Assembly (NCBI GenBank): GCA_951799425.1
Contig: OX637391.1
Location: 21,500,551 to 21,564,550, forward strand
Direction: 5' to 3'
DNA length: 64,000 bases
DNA from: Ilex aquifolium
Taxonomy: Eukaryota > Streptophyta > Magnoliopsida > Aquifoliales > Aquifoliaceae
Shown piece by piece: positions 1 to 10,757 of the stretch; positions within the stretch are counted from its first letter, which is position 1, and the number at the start of each line of letters is the position of its first letter. The notes below the pieces were generated by a model that was given only the letters and a program-made list of their open reading frames with translations, was not told where the DNA came from and ran no database searches. Both the position numbers and the translations under genes were made by a program.

Positions 1-912
1 AGAGAAAGTGGGGTTTTACATTTTTCTTCACCATTTTAATTGTAGTAAGCTCCATTTCACATGTAATCTTTCTTTTTTGCACTTTAATCTCTTTTAATCA
101 AGTTGTAATTAACTTTAGTTAAGTTTTCTTGTGGTTCATTTCTACATTTGGGTCCTATTTCTTTTAAGCTTTACATTTTGGGTATGAATGGTTTTTCTTT
201 TGTAGTTTAAACATTCTCTTACATTAATACAAGTCCATGCTTGGTTTCACTCCCATGTTTCTCTACTTCATGTTTGTTCTTGCTTTTATCATGCATAGCT
301 AAACTTTTAGTTGGTTAATCCAAGAGGGATTTCCTCTTAGGTATGTGAAATCGACTCTCTTTCATTCTTCCTCGTTGTGTAAAGTGTTTGGTTTGACTAG
401 GTTGAGTGCGGACGTGGTTGTGGGCTTTTGATACACCGTAGACTTGTCACGGGGTATGCTCTTGCCCAACACAACTACATTAGTCCCTCACTTCCTACAA
501 ATCAATCAAACACCGATACACCATTGGTTGAATGAAATTAGTTGATTTGGCATTCCCATTAGAATGATCTCTATGAATTAGCCTACCTTACTTTCTAGCA
601 TATTTCTTAACTCACAATTCACCAAACTTCAAATCACAAGATTTTTCAATTTTCATTTTTTCACAAATCACTCTTCAAACACCCGACCTCGCCTTCCCTA
701 AAGCGACGACCTTGGAATACTTATTCCAACGACATTGCGAGTCTCTCTACGCTTGGGGAGCACTTTTGCACACACACACGTTTTTGTTCATCCACACACA
801 ATTTCCCCACTTCTTGCATTGAACTCGAGGGAGAGTAACACTCACCAATTTCTGTAAGCCATATACACACAATCGGGTTCGTGTTGGAGGTTAGGAAAAA
901 TGACTGTAAGTA
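1..912 (+). repeat. 5' LTR of the Athila-like element, partial
   Basis: AT-rich sequence ending just before the primer-binding site. It shares ordered blocks with the solo LTR at 37113-39030: the 'ttaatccaagag...cctctt' block near 315-345, the 'gacgaccttgg' block near 700, the 'ttggggagca' block near 752 and the 'gaggttagga' block near 890. The left part lies outside the window. The exact right end is uncertain by about 10 bp. Confidence 0.75.
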
Positions 913-916
913 TTTT

Positions 917-933
917 TGGCGCCATTGCTGGGG
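917..933 (+). other. Primer-binding site, tRNA-Asp type
   Basis: The 17 bases TGGCGCCATTGCTGGGG differ at two positions from the reverse complement of the plant tRNA-Asp 3' end (TGGCGCCGTTGCCGGGG). This is the primer type reported for many Athila-like elements. It lies directly after the 5' LTR, where reverse transcription would start. Confidence 0.85.
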
Positions 934-1122
934 AAGGCTAAACGTCGAATTTGAAGGTGATTTGGGGGACAACAGAGGTAAGTCCTGTGATTCGCATCCC
1001 AGGCTGAGGTAAGTTGCTCTTTTGTATATATTTATGTATAAATTTTCAATTGTAATTAGTGTTTTTGCATGTGGGGATGTGACAATCAAAATAGACTAGT
1101 GAGACGTGCCCTAGGACCAAAT

Positions 1123-1646
1123 ATGAATATAGATCAAGACCCACCCGAGGATACCGGAGACAATTTTGGGGATGATGCTGCTAATAATCTAAGGGGCGGG
1201 GGAATGCAAAATCCTCGAGTGCCAAACCCCCAAATGTAATTTTCCCCTCCGAGAAATGAAAGAAATAATATCCCTATTGATCCACCGGCGAGATCAATGA
1301 GAGATTATCTCCAACCTACCCGAAGCACCACCCTCTCATGCATACTTCTACCTATGCAAGCACATGGCTTCCTTGTCAAACTGGGCATGTTGCAAGTACT
1401 TCCTCAATTCCATGGAGTGGAATGAGAAAATCCTTATCTACACATTAATGAATTTGAGAAAATAGTTGGAACATTCATTTCAAATAATGCCATGAAAAAC
1501 ATGGCACGCTTGAAACTATTTCCTTTCTCCCTCAAGGACAAAGCAAAAACTTGGTTGAACTCGTTGAAACCCCGCTCGATAAGTTCTTGGGCATAAATTT
1601 TATCCGAATTTCTACACAAATTTTTTTCGGTATCCAAGACAACTGC
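1123..1646 (+). pseudogene. Athila-like gag, N-terminal fragment
   Basis: From ATG 1123 the plus strand reads as an Athila-type Gag N-terminus: an acidic start (NIDQDPPEDTGDN), then hydrophobic helices typical of retrotransposon capsid (LHINEFEKIVGTF, LKLFPFSLKDKAKTWLNSL). In-frame stops are present, for example near 1237 and 1422. The frame is cut at 1646 by the element at 1647-5914 and resumes at 5922. Gag would form the cytoplasmic virus-like particle. The fragment is non-functional. Confidence 0.7.
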
Positions 1647-1703
1647 TGTCACTCCCCATCCCAGTCTCCCAAAGATGAGACGCGAATAGGTTTTTGATAC
1701 ACC

Positions 1704-1710
<7 letters not shown>

Positions 1711-1752
<42 letters not shown>
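1711..1752. repeat. (AT)n microsatellite
   Basis: About 21 uninterrupted AT units. It lies close to the 3' end of the minus-strand LTR-like element. Confidence 0.95.
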
Positions 1753-1755
<3 letters not shown>

Positions 1756-4115
1756 CTGGATTAATAAAACATTAAATAATCTCACAGGTGCAACAACACC
1801 ACCCATCACCTTAGTCATTAAGCATGATGGTAAAACATGTCTCATAACCTGTACCATATATATAACACCTGTACCAATTGTTTGTTTCCCAGGTGCAACA
1901 AAGTATGCTTGTTGAGTCTATTTACAACATATACTATTATCCTCCTATAATAATCTTTCACTCAATCTAATATACAACCCATCAAATAATTATACAGACC
2001 CTTAATCTGTATCACTCTCAACTCATTAAAACTACATACATAATTAACAGACATACAACCTGAGTGATATCGCATTAACTTCACTGGACCACTCTAGACT
2101 GAACTCAATTTCACTAGATAGTACTCAACCGACTGAACAGTGGACTGATCTGTAATTCCCTCTATAGTACCTGAAAAAGAGAACCTATAGGGGTGTGAGC
2201 AAAACCACGCGCTCAGTGAGTATATATGATGTATATGAAATGGAAATGATAGTAATACACAGGAGTAGATAGATACTACGTAGTTACATGTATCAAACAA
2301 CAACATCAAACCAATTTACAAAGAATTCACAATCCACAACACATCCATATTACCCCTCATCAGGTATTCGATCTCACATGGATCCGTGTCTCCCAAACCT
2401 CCTGGGAACACCACAGTGCTAGCACACCACTGCATGCCCAGTGATCAAGCATCGACGCTCCTGTCTCAAACAGTGCACCACATTCCACAATACACAGTAC
2501 AAAACATCATTCAATCACATAAGCACGTAGCACATAATCCTGGAGAATTGCTATTAAATTCTATCATCTTATAATAGCATTTTCAAAACATATAAAGATA
2601 TATACCCACCTCAAGTGTACAAATTTACTAGCCTTCGGACCTATCGGTGGATCCCTTTGGTGTTACCGTATCTGTCTCAACACCGAATGTCCTACCTGTT
2701 CCACCTAACACATTTATAATTACAATATCAATATGTTTATCACATTTAATAATTAATCATGCACTAACACATGCAAGATGATTCAACCCAAAGTGTCCCA
2801 GTAACCCCGGTTACTACACTTAGAAACCCTTATCAGGGTCCGGATCCACGTTAATATTCAATACAAACCCAACCATATATTTCAAAACATGCTTAAGAAT
2901 TATAAATATCATATGACATAATTTAGAAACAAGTTTGAAAAACATCTCATGTTCCGGAATTGAGAAACCTTATCCGCTCGGTATTTTGATCTAAAATCAC
3001 CAAAAATTAAACAGTGTTATTTTTCGATGAAATTTAATACGCATACTCCATTAACCTACCTAAGACTGAATATAAAATTTATTTCCTCAAAATCACGCAA
3101 GAACTGGGTCAATTTGACCCCGGAGGGAAAAACAGTCATTTTATTCCTCATTTTGATCCGACCGTCCGATCGACTTGAAATTTTTCCGGAACCTCTGCAC
3201 GGACGTTACAGAACTTTTGGCACCAACCAAAGGTTGATCGAAGTTTGGACGCGCCCAAAATTTCCATCGGAGTCCACTGGTGTCCCCCACCCCACTTCAT
3301 CATCAACCTTTGCTTGGTTTGACTCTTGCCCTAAGTGCAGAAGTTTCTGCTCAACCAACCCACTTTGACCCCATAGTTCTCCCACTACAGTACACTGTTT
3401 TCTTTGATTCCAACACCCACACACTCTTTGAACAAAATAATTTCAATCCCATCTAGACTCAGCCTTCGAATTTAACTCTAACATCATCAAATCATTGGTC
3501 AAAGTTGGCCAAAAAATCATTTTTTAAACACATGCCTTTTTCAGCCCTAAAACGACCTCTAAATCAAATTCCAAGGCCGAAAATGGATTCCTTGATCCCA
3601 ATTTAGCTAGACCCAAGCCCCTTTTTGAAGCTTAAACAAGTTTTTATTAAAAATTACATTTTCACTTCTTCAAACCGTCACGCCACCGTTACACCACCAC
3701 ACACCACGGCAAACCACCACACCTCCACTAAAAAACTCCTTGAGACCCTCCAAACTTAACCATATTGATTAACCCTAATTAGTATATAAATTAGAATATT
3801 TAAATAAGTTAAATTTGTAAGATAAAACAATTAAAAATTGTCAATTAGGGTTTGTGCATAAACTAGGGTTTTATGTGTATATTGTTTAAAATTTCAGGGT
3901 TTTGTGTGGAATTGCCTGAAAGTATAAGAAACAATTTGTCAAAGCTTGAAACAACAAGGGAGGCAAATGTAAAAAAAACCAAGAAATGGCCAGCACAACA
4001 AGAGAATCAACATCAATTTTTCAGCAAGGCACCCCCATCCGGACGGTGGTGATGGCGTCCGGACGGTGGCTCTTTGTGGCTTATGTTGATCTTCCACCTC
4101 CTGCTTCCTTTTTCC

Positions 4116-4123
4116 TATAAATA
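4116..4123 (+). promoter_or_regulatory. TATA box of nested LTR
   Basis: TATAAATA, about 50 bp downstream of two TCCGGA palindromes (4038-4043, 4058-4063) and upstream of a purine-rich leader. Confidence 0.55.
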
Positions 4124-4737
4124 TGGCAACCTTCTTCATTTTCCAGACAGCCAGAGGGAGGAGCTCCAGGAGAGAATAAAGAAAAAGAGAAGAAGAAGAG
4201 AAAGAAAAGAGAGAAAAAAGATAAAGTCATAGAAATATTCTAGATCCGGTTCGACCTACTCTCCAGCCAAAACTCTGTATTTCTACATTTCTGTTATATC
4301 TTTCCACTTGGAAAGTTGAACTGCCGTCACCTTTATATTTTAATCAATATTAAGGGTGGTTGTGTTTGAGTTATTCCTTGTGAAAGAAGTATTTGTGTCT
4401 GTATTTTATTTAATACTGTAATGAGAATTACCCGCACTTCTTGCTTGTCTATAGCAATGGAGCGTGAGTAGTTACTTATACCCTTCAGCGAAGGGTAAAC
4501 ATATGTATAATACTGGTTAAGTTATGGAAATGCCGATGTTTAATTATACTATACATATATATATACCTCCCTTAATTGATGGATGGTTATATTTATATAT
4601 ACTCTACTATACTATATATTATTATGAACTTCATGCATTATACAGTGATGTACGTAATTGAGTGTTACTACGTAGCCCGAAATTATGTCATCAGTGAATC
4701 ATCAACCTGCCGGTTGAATATCTACGGTGTTCCAACG

Positions 4738-5010
4738 GAATGGCTTGACCTCTAGGTTCACTGAGGATGTTTTACTATTGCATGGTATATAACACTATCA
4801 GATTAATGACCTAAGTGATCCACTTGAATGGTTTGTCCTTCTGGTTCACTAGGGTCGTTTAACTGGTATATAAAGCTATCAGATTAATGACCTAAGTGAT
4901 CAACTTGAATGACTCGTCCTTCTGATTCACTAGGGTCGTTTAACTGATACATAATATTAAACTGACAATCGAGTAATTTCAGTATTCCTCATGAATGGCT
5001 TGTCCTTCTG
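4738..5010 (+). repeat. Degenerate tandem repeat, about 85-bp unit
   Basis: Units begin with a GAATGRYTYG block at 4738, 4826, 4907 and 4993. They share 'ccttctggttcactagggtc' and 'cagattaatgacctaagtg' blocks. The repeat lies in the R/U5 part of the nested LTR. Confidence 0.75.
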
Positions 5011-5921
5011 GTGTACTTAAATTAGTCAATTGTTACTTATACCACCAGCTAACCTAAGAAGTTGTTGTGTTATGGTTTAATATACATCAGGCCTACCGAT
5101 TGAATTTCCAAGTAACTGGGAAGTTAATTGTTATAAGGTGGCATTTTCAGTACTTAACCAAGATAAAGCATATGGGATCCTTAAACTGAAAGGTATCTTT
5201 CATATTATTGTCTTTAACAATCTATTTACGCACTTTATTTAATTAGACTAGTTATCAATCTAAGCTCACACTACAAGCTATCTTATGTCCACTACATTAA
5301 CAACAACTTTACTATTTTTATTTTAAATTTGAATTATTAAAACTTTTCGTGGGATCGATCTTGGACTTAAACTGAGAAAACTATAATTTGACCACTTATA
5401 CTTGGGTGTATAATATAAAACAAGTCGAATCACATATCAACCAATTAACCCTAATCATGCTCAAATCACAAACCCGGTTCAAAATCCAAAAACCCACTAA
5501 ACTTTAAATCACAAATTCATGCATTACTACTAAACCAAATCAAAATCTAAATACATAAATAAGTTTCTAACATCTATATTAGGCTATTAGTATACCTCTT
5601 AGTGTTCGACGTGATCTCTACAAGAATCCAAAACTTCACAGCCTACACTTCCTCTCTCTAGCTCTCCCTTACTCTCGGTTTAGGTAATAAAGAACACACA
5701 CACACACTCAACATGCACACACACACACCCACCTAACATCACTAATGACTCACCAACTTCAAATTTGAACAAGTGTAAAGTTAATTGAATAATTACGCTG
5801 GCCTCCCCCCAAGTTCGTTAGTGATTTCGAAATTAACCCACTACTATTTTCACATAATTGTAATTTAGCCCACTTAATTATAATAATATGCATGTAATGC
5901 ATGATCGGGTCTCACAACTGC

Positions 5922-6224
5922 TCTAAAGAAAAAAAATCAAAACTTTTTGAAAAAACCAAATGAGCAGTTCTATCAGTGTTGGGATAGATACAAGGACTTG
6001 TTGCACTCCATTCCACATCATGGATTCAAACCATGACAATTGGTTATTTTCTTCTACGAATGAATTATACCGGGCCACTGACAATTTATTGACATGATGT
6101 ACAACGGAGAGTTTTTGAGTAAGGATCCTGATGAGGCTCTCGAGTACTTTAACACATTGGCGAAAAATGCCCAATCTTGGGATATCACGGATCCCACCGA
6201 TGTGTGAAGGTCCTCTTCGGGAAG
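5922..6224 (+). pseudogene. Athila-like gag, middle fragment
   Basis: This continues the gag frame cut at 1646. The plus strand reads KKKNQNFLKKPNEQFYQCW, then DRYKDLLHSIPHHGF, a signature of the plant gypsy capsid C-terminal region. A later stretch (EALEYFNTLAKNAQSWD) is also typical. Stops interrupt it near 6035-6070. It is cut at 6224 by the solo LTR and resumes at 8974. Confidence 0.75.
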
Positions 6225-6727
6225 TGTAACACCCCGCATTTTATTTTATATATGTATATAGATATATAGTAAATAATTGTTGTAAAAATGTGGATGTGTG
6301 TAGAAATATGTGTTGGAGAGGGTTGAGATGGATTTGGTTGGCTTAGGAATGGATTGGGAAGTTTAAGTTTCGAAGGTGTGTAAACTTGAGAAGAGGGATT
6401 ATGGAAGTTTCTAAATATTTTTAGGTCAAAATAAGTTGTCCATTGAATCCAGAAGGTCGAAAAACATTGGAAGAGGTAATATGGGGCGTATTGGAAGCTA
6501 GGAAGTATTCCGGAGTGAAAACACACTTAGAAAGAATTTGGATAAAAAGAGATCTTGGACACTTCTGAGTATTTTGGTCATAACTTTCTATCCTTATATC
6601 CAATTGATCTGAAATTTGGACAGTAAATAGTAGACATCTAGGGCTAACAAAAGTGTGTCTCATGAAACTTTTCCAATTCGACCTCTAAATGGGTCAAAAC
6701 TTCCCTGGAAGTCGAAGTAGTCAAAGT

Positions 6728-6781
6728 GTACCGGTACGCCCGAACCACTAGCTAAACCGTACCGGTACAGCGTACCGGTAC
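6728..6781. repeat. TACCGGTA palindrome cluster
   Basis: Three perfect TACCGGTA sites (6729, 6757 and 6773) lie upstream of the presumed leader of this LTR. The same motif clusters occur at 24290, 31409 and 59224. Confidence 0.9.
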
Positions 6782-7870
6782 GCCCGAAGTTTGCACAGTA
6801 AAAGTCAGGATTTTGGTGTTTTAAAACACCCTTTTAAGCCTCATTTGACCCATTCTTCCATCCCACTCTCATCCCAAACATCTTAGAGCCCTAAGAGAAG
6901 AGAAAAGGAGAGAAAAACACAAAGATCTTGAGAGAGTTACCCCTTATAGAGATCAAAACCGAAATTCCTCAAGAACACCATTCTTCTACTCTCCTCTTCT
7001 ACACTTTCACTACACCTTTACCCACAGCTCTTGGAATCCTAGAGAGAGTCTTAGAAAAGAATAAAGAAGGAGAAAACACAAGATCAAAAGGGAAAAACAA
7101 AGGATTTAAGAGTGATTCAAGATCAAACCCTAGATTTCAAGAACACCATGGTAGGGGTTTTCTTCCATTCTTTTACATTGAGGCTAGGTTTATTTATATG
7201 TATCTCTTCACTCTAAATGTTATATGTATGCTATCACATCCTTACTTCTTGCTATTCTTGCAATTGATGCCATGTGGAAAATATTGTGATTGTTGGGTAA
7301 CCCTTGAATCTCCTTGCTTGCTACCAAACCCTAGTCTTCAAGGAAAATGTGTTTGTCTCTTGACTTCTCCTTTGTTATTAATTTCAATACATGATTGTTC
7401 CTTTGTTTTGAATTCTAAGCTTGATATTCAATACTTGATATTCTTTATTCTTGGTTCCAAGACTTGAGTGTTCTTTTGGTCTTGATTTCTAAGCTTCAAA
7501 ATCATTTGTTCTTGATTTCACACCTTGATAGTCATTTGTTATTTATTTCCATACACGATTGTTCCGTTAAATCCTAATTTCTCCGTTGTCCATGATTTTC
7601 AAGCTTGGTGCGCCTTTATTCTTTATACTCCAAGCTTAATATTCATTTGTAATGATTCCAAAGTTTGATTACTCATAGGTTCTTGATTTCAAAACTTTAG
7701 TGTTTCATATTGAACAACAAAATGGTATTTATGGTGATCTCATGTATTTTTCTTAGTTGGTTGTGGAATTGTTACATGTTATATTTTGGGGGATTTTGGA
7801 TAGATGATTGTAAATTGAGATAAATGTTGGAATTGTATGCTTGGTTGGATTGTTTGTGATGCACATGAGT

Positions 7871-8098
7871 GAGAGGTTCCTTGTAAGGATGCTCACCCCT
7901 TCCCAAGAGGTTCCTTGTAAGGATGCTTGGGAAACAATGTAGTGATTGGTGGGAGGTTCCTTGTAAGGATGCTCACCTTTTCCCAAGAGGTTCCTTGTAA
8001 GGATGCTTGGGAAACAATATAGAGATTGGTGGGAGGTTCCTTGTAAGGATGGTCACCCCTTCCCAAGAGGTTCCTTGTAAGGATGCTTAGGAAACAAA
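7871..8098 (+). repeat. 80-bp tandem array with CCTTGTAAGG cores
   Basis: About 2.8 copies, with units starting at 7871, 7951 and 8031. Each 80-bp unit has two half-units with core GGTTCCTTGTAAGGATG. This array is homologous to the longer arrays at 24924 and 32059, but with G in the palindrome centre, so it lacks a strict CArG match. Confidence 0.9.
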
Positions 8099-8101
8099 TA
8101 T

Positions 8102-8393
8102 GATCTAAAGGGGGGTGGAGGTTACCATAAAGTATGCCACCAACCGAAAGAAACAAAGATGATCTAAAGGGGGGTGGAGGTTACCATAAAGTATGCCACC
8201 AACCGAAAGAATCAAATATGACCTAAAAGGGGGTGGAGGTTACCATAAAGTATGCCACCTACCGAAAGAATCAGAGATGACCTAAAGGGGGGTGGAGGTT
8301 ACCCTAAAGTATGCCACCAACCGAAAGAATCAAAGATGACCGAAAGGGGGTGGAGGTTACCATAAAGTATGCCACCTACCGAAAGAATTGTTG
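8102..8393 (+). repeat. 59-60-bp tandem array in solo LTR
   Basis: Five copies start at 8102, 8161, 8220, 8279 and 8339. The unit contains GGGGTGGAGGTTACC and TATGCCACC. Related LTRs at 25470-25530 and 32610-32662 hold a single copy, so the array expanded in this copy or its lineage. Confidence 0.9.
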
Positions 8394-8973
8394 GAAATTG
8401 GGTATGGTGGACTGGATTATATTTGGAAATGGTTTGCTAACTGTATAGTGGTTTCACTTATTCATTCAATTACTGTTGTTCCTAAAACTTGAGATCTATT
8501 AAATGTCTTGGTTTTACTTCAAAAGTTATATATGATATTTGTGAAATGAGACCGACTTGTTTTACATGTTTTCTAAACCTTGTTTGAGTTTGAGAGGATT
8601 TTCCTACAGAGCTTAGTGCTCAACCCCTACAATCCAACACATTTTTCAGGTGATGCTGTAAAAGAGGATCAGTTAGAAGACGAGTAGGGGGATCCGGAGG
8701 GGGATATCTCGACGGTCCTTCTTTGTATTAGATTGAAGGGTTATTTTGGAATCATGTAAAATATAATCTTTTGCTATTCCGCTGCTTAGTTACATTTAAT
8801 TCTTTTGGGATGTAATTGCCATGATTTGGCTTATTCTTTTGGGATAATGCTATGGACATGATATATGATGAATGAAATTTCTTTATTTATGAAATTTATT
8901 TAGTCGCTCTCATGTTGTGAATGGTCTTGGATAGTAATGCCGTCTAGGGTGGTATTTGGGGCGTTACAGGAAG

Positions 8974-9909
8974 TCAACCAAATGGAAGAGAGATGTATAA
9001 CTTGCGTGACCAAGAAGACTTGCTTGCTAAGATAACAAAATTATCCCATAAGGTGGAGAGCTTAGAGGTGAATAGCAAGCATGAGGTGTCAAATGTCACA
9101 AAGGCCGAGGAATCTTGCTCAATATGTGAGATTTTTTAGCACTCTATTGTGAAATGCCCAAACATTCCGGCACTCAAAGAAGTATACCATGAACAAGTGA
9201 ATTCATTTAACCAAAGTAGGCAGCCATACTCTCCACACTCTAACACATACAATCCGGGATGGAGCTCCCACCCAAACTTTAGTTGGAAGAATGACAACCC
9301 TATTCCTCATGGATCGACCTCATTGTCAACTCCCATTCCACCCAAGCAAAATCAATCATATTATGGTCATATTCCTTCATCTAGCTCTCAATACTCACGG
9401 TCTAATCTACAAGGTTTTCACAAAACCCACCTCAACATGGGTTTGGTCAACAAGGACCACCCAATCCGCCCACATACCAACCTCCTCACAAGAGAAATTT
9501 GGAGGATGTTGTGCATCAATTCATTCAGAATGAAACCACAATCAACAATCAAAATGTCGCCATTTTTAATGACATTCGGACCCAAATCACTAAGTCAACC
9601 AATACTATGGGGTCTTAAAGAAAAAGGGAATTTTTTTGCTCAACCTCAAGAAAACCCAAGGGGTCAATATGTTATTGAGTCTTCCGATACTACTAAAGAG
9701 AGTTGTGAGCAACTCAAGGCTATAACCACCCTTAGGAGTGGGAAGGAAATAGATAAAACCATTTTACCTAAAATCTCACCCAAAACCACTTTGAAAAATG
9801 AAAAAGAGACTAAGGGTAACTCTAAAGAGGGTGAAACACTTGAGAAGCCAAAAATTCTTGATTTGAATGTGCATTATTGTCCTATCCCGGCTCCATTTTC
9901 CAACGTTTG
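8974..9909 (+). pseudogene. Athila-like gag, C-terminal fragment
   Basis: Gag resumes after the solo LTR with SQPNGREMYNLRDQEDLLAK, then a polar region rich in Asn, Pro, Ser and Gln (YSPHSNTYNPGWSSHPNFSW) typical of the C-terminal part of plant gypsy Gag. A stop sits near 9138. A 253-codon frame runs 9149-9910. A CxxC-like start (SCSICEIF) followed by HSIVKCP may be the remains of a zinc knuckle. The last 30 codons overlap the next frame at 9877, consistent with a broken gag-pol polyprotein. Confidence 0.7.
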
Positions 9910-10721
9910 AAGTCACCGGATCGAATTGCTAACTATTATGATATCCTTGAAATGTTTAAGCAGGTAAAGATCAACATTCCTCTCCTTGATGCTATCAAGC
10001 AAATCCCCTCTTGTGCAAAAATATTGAAGGACTTATGTACCGTAAAGAGGAAGTTGAATGTGCACAAGAAAGCCTTCCTCACCAAGCAAGTGAGTTCCAT
10101 CTTGAGGACAAACACCGCACCTAAGTTCAAGGATCCCGGCTGCCCTACCATTGCCATCACCATTGGGAATTGCCGCATGGAGCAAGCATTGCTAGACTTG
10201 GGAGCCAGTGTCAACCCCCTACCCTTCTCAGTGTATCAACAACTACAACTTGAGGGTTGAAACCAACCCCTATCACTCTTTAACTAGCGGATCGAAGCTT
10301 GAGAACACCAAGGGGAGTAGTTGAGGATGCTTTGGTCCAAGTGTACAAATTTTATTTTCCCGTTGATTTCATTGTGTTTGATACTCACCCTGTTTCTAAT
10401 CCTAATTCACAGATTCCTGTCATATTAGGTAGGCCTTTCCTTGCTACTTCTAATGCCATGATAAATTGCAGGAATGGTCTAATGAAGCTTGTATTTGGAA
10501 ACATGTCAATGGATCTTAAAGTGGTCAACATTTGCAAGCAACCGGAGGATGATGAGGAGGTTCATGAAGTCAAAAGGATTGATACTTTGGCTGAGCACCA
10601 CATGGATTTTCTGTGTAATACCAAGTTGGAGGAGGAGGAGTATATTGAGGATGCAAAGCCAGAGACTGTGCAAGGGGTGGGGACTTGGACCCCAACATTT
10701 GAAAAACTACCGCCACAATAA
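9877..10721 (+). pseudogene. Athila-like protease region
   Basis: The frame 9877-10260 contains MEQALLDLGASVNPLPFSVY. It matches the retropepsin-like active site of plant gypsy elements, in which D-L-G-A replaces the usual D-T/S-G-A. After a stop at 10258, the frame 10299-10721 continues with VPVILGRPFLAT-like sequence (IPVILGRPFLATSNAMI), the second conserved block of the protease, and an acidic linker. The protease would release Gag, RT and integrase from the polyprotein. It is broken by at least one stop. Confidence 0.75.
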
Positions 10722-10757
10722 AAGAAGATTTTTCCATCAACAGTACAAACACCCACT

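Larger units (their letters stand above)
3900..5440 (+). mobile_element. Probable nested LTR (plus strand), ends unresolved
   Basis: The block has LTR promoter architecture on the plus strand: a pair of GTCCGGACGGTGG-like repeats (4036-4071), a TATA box (TATAAATA, 4116-4123), then a purine-rich leader. It ends with a 'cgtgggatcgatc' block near 5349, a motif common near the 3' ends of plant gypsy LTRs. The surrounding sequence reads as one minus-strand LTR on both sides. I could not find a convincing 5-bp duplication, so the limits are approximate (left end between about 3890 and 3930, right end between about 5415 and 5450). Confidence 0.45.
1647..5914 (-). mobile_element. Solo-LTR-like insertion in Athila gag, containing a nested LTR
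   Basis: On the minus strand this block begins TGAGACCCG and ends GGGGAGTGACA, the TG...CA ends of an LTR, and it has no coding capacity. It interrupts a gag frame that reads through if the block is removed. The flanks share CAACTGC (1640-1646 and 5915-5921), extending to ACAACTGCT (9 bp) if the terminal bases are not counted as element. That is longer than the usual 5-bp LTR duplication. The 3' end resembles the ends of other gypsy LTRs here (GGGGNGTNACA). Nine-base duplications are typical of Mutator-like elements, but no terminal inverted repeat is visible, so solo LTR is the better call. About 1.5 kb of it (near 3900-5440) looks like a separate plus-strand LTR. Confidence 0.6.
6225..8968 (+). 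mobile_element. Solo LTR of a Tekay-like Ty3/gypsy element
   Basis: The block starts TGTAACACCCC and ends GGGGCGTTACA. It is flanked by the perfect 5-bp duplication GGAAG (6220-6224 and 8969-8973) and has no internal region. The start, leader and tandem array match the LTRs of the chromodomain elements at 23776 and 30895. It carries a TACCGGTA cluster (6728-6781), a donor-like site at 7151, CCTTGTAAGG arrays (7871-8098), a second tandem array (8102-8393) and an acceptor-like AG at 8648-8649. Solo LTRs arise by recombination between the two LTRs of one element. Confidence 0.93.

Noticed and set aside
1612..1915. Frames with runs of Tyr-Ile
   Set aside because: Translation of the (AT)n microsatellite.
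6928..7467. 179-codon plus-strand frame in the solo LTR leader
   Set aside because: Lies in leader and putative intron of a non-coding LTR. Related LTRs do not keep it open.
7753..8156. Two minus-strand frames with repeated NLSPSR/SILTRNL-like units
   Set aside because: Same cause: translation of the 80-bp LTR array.
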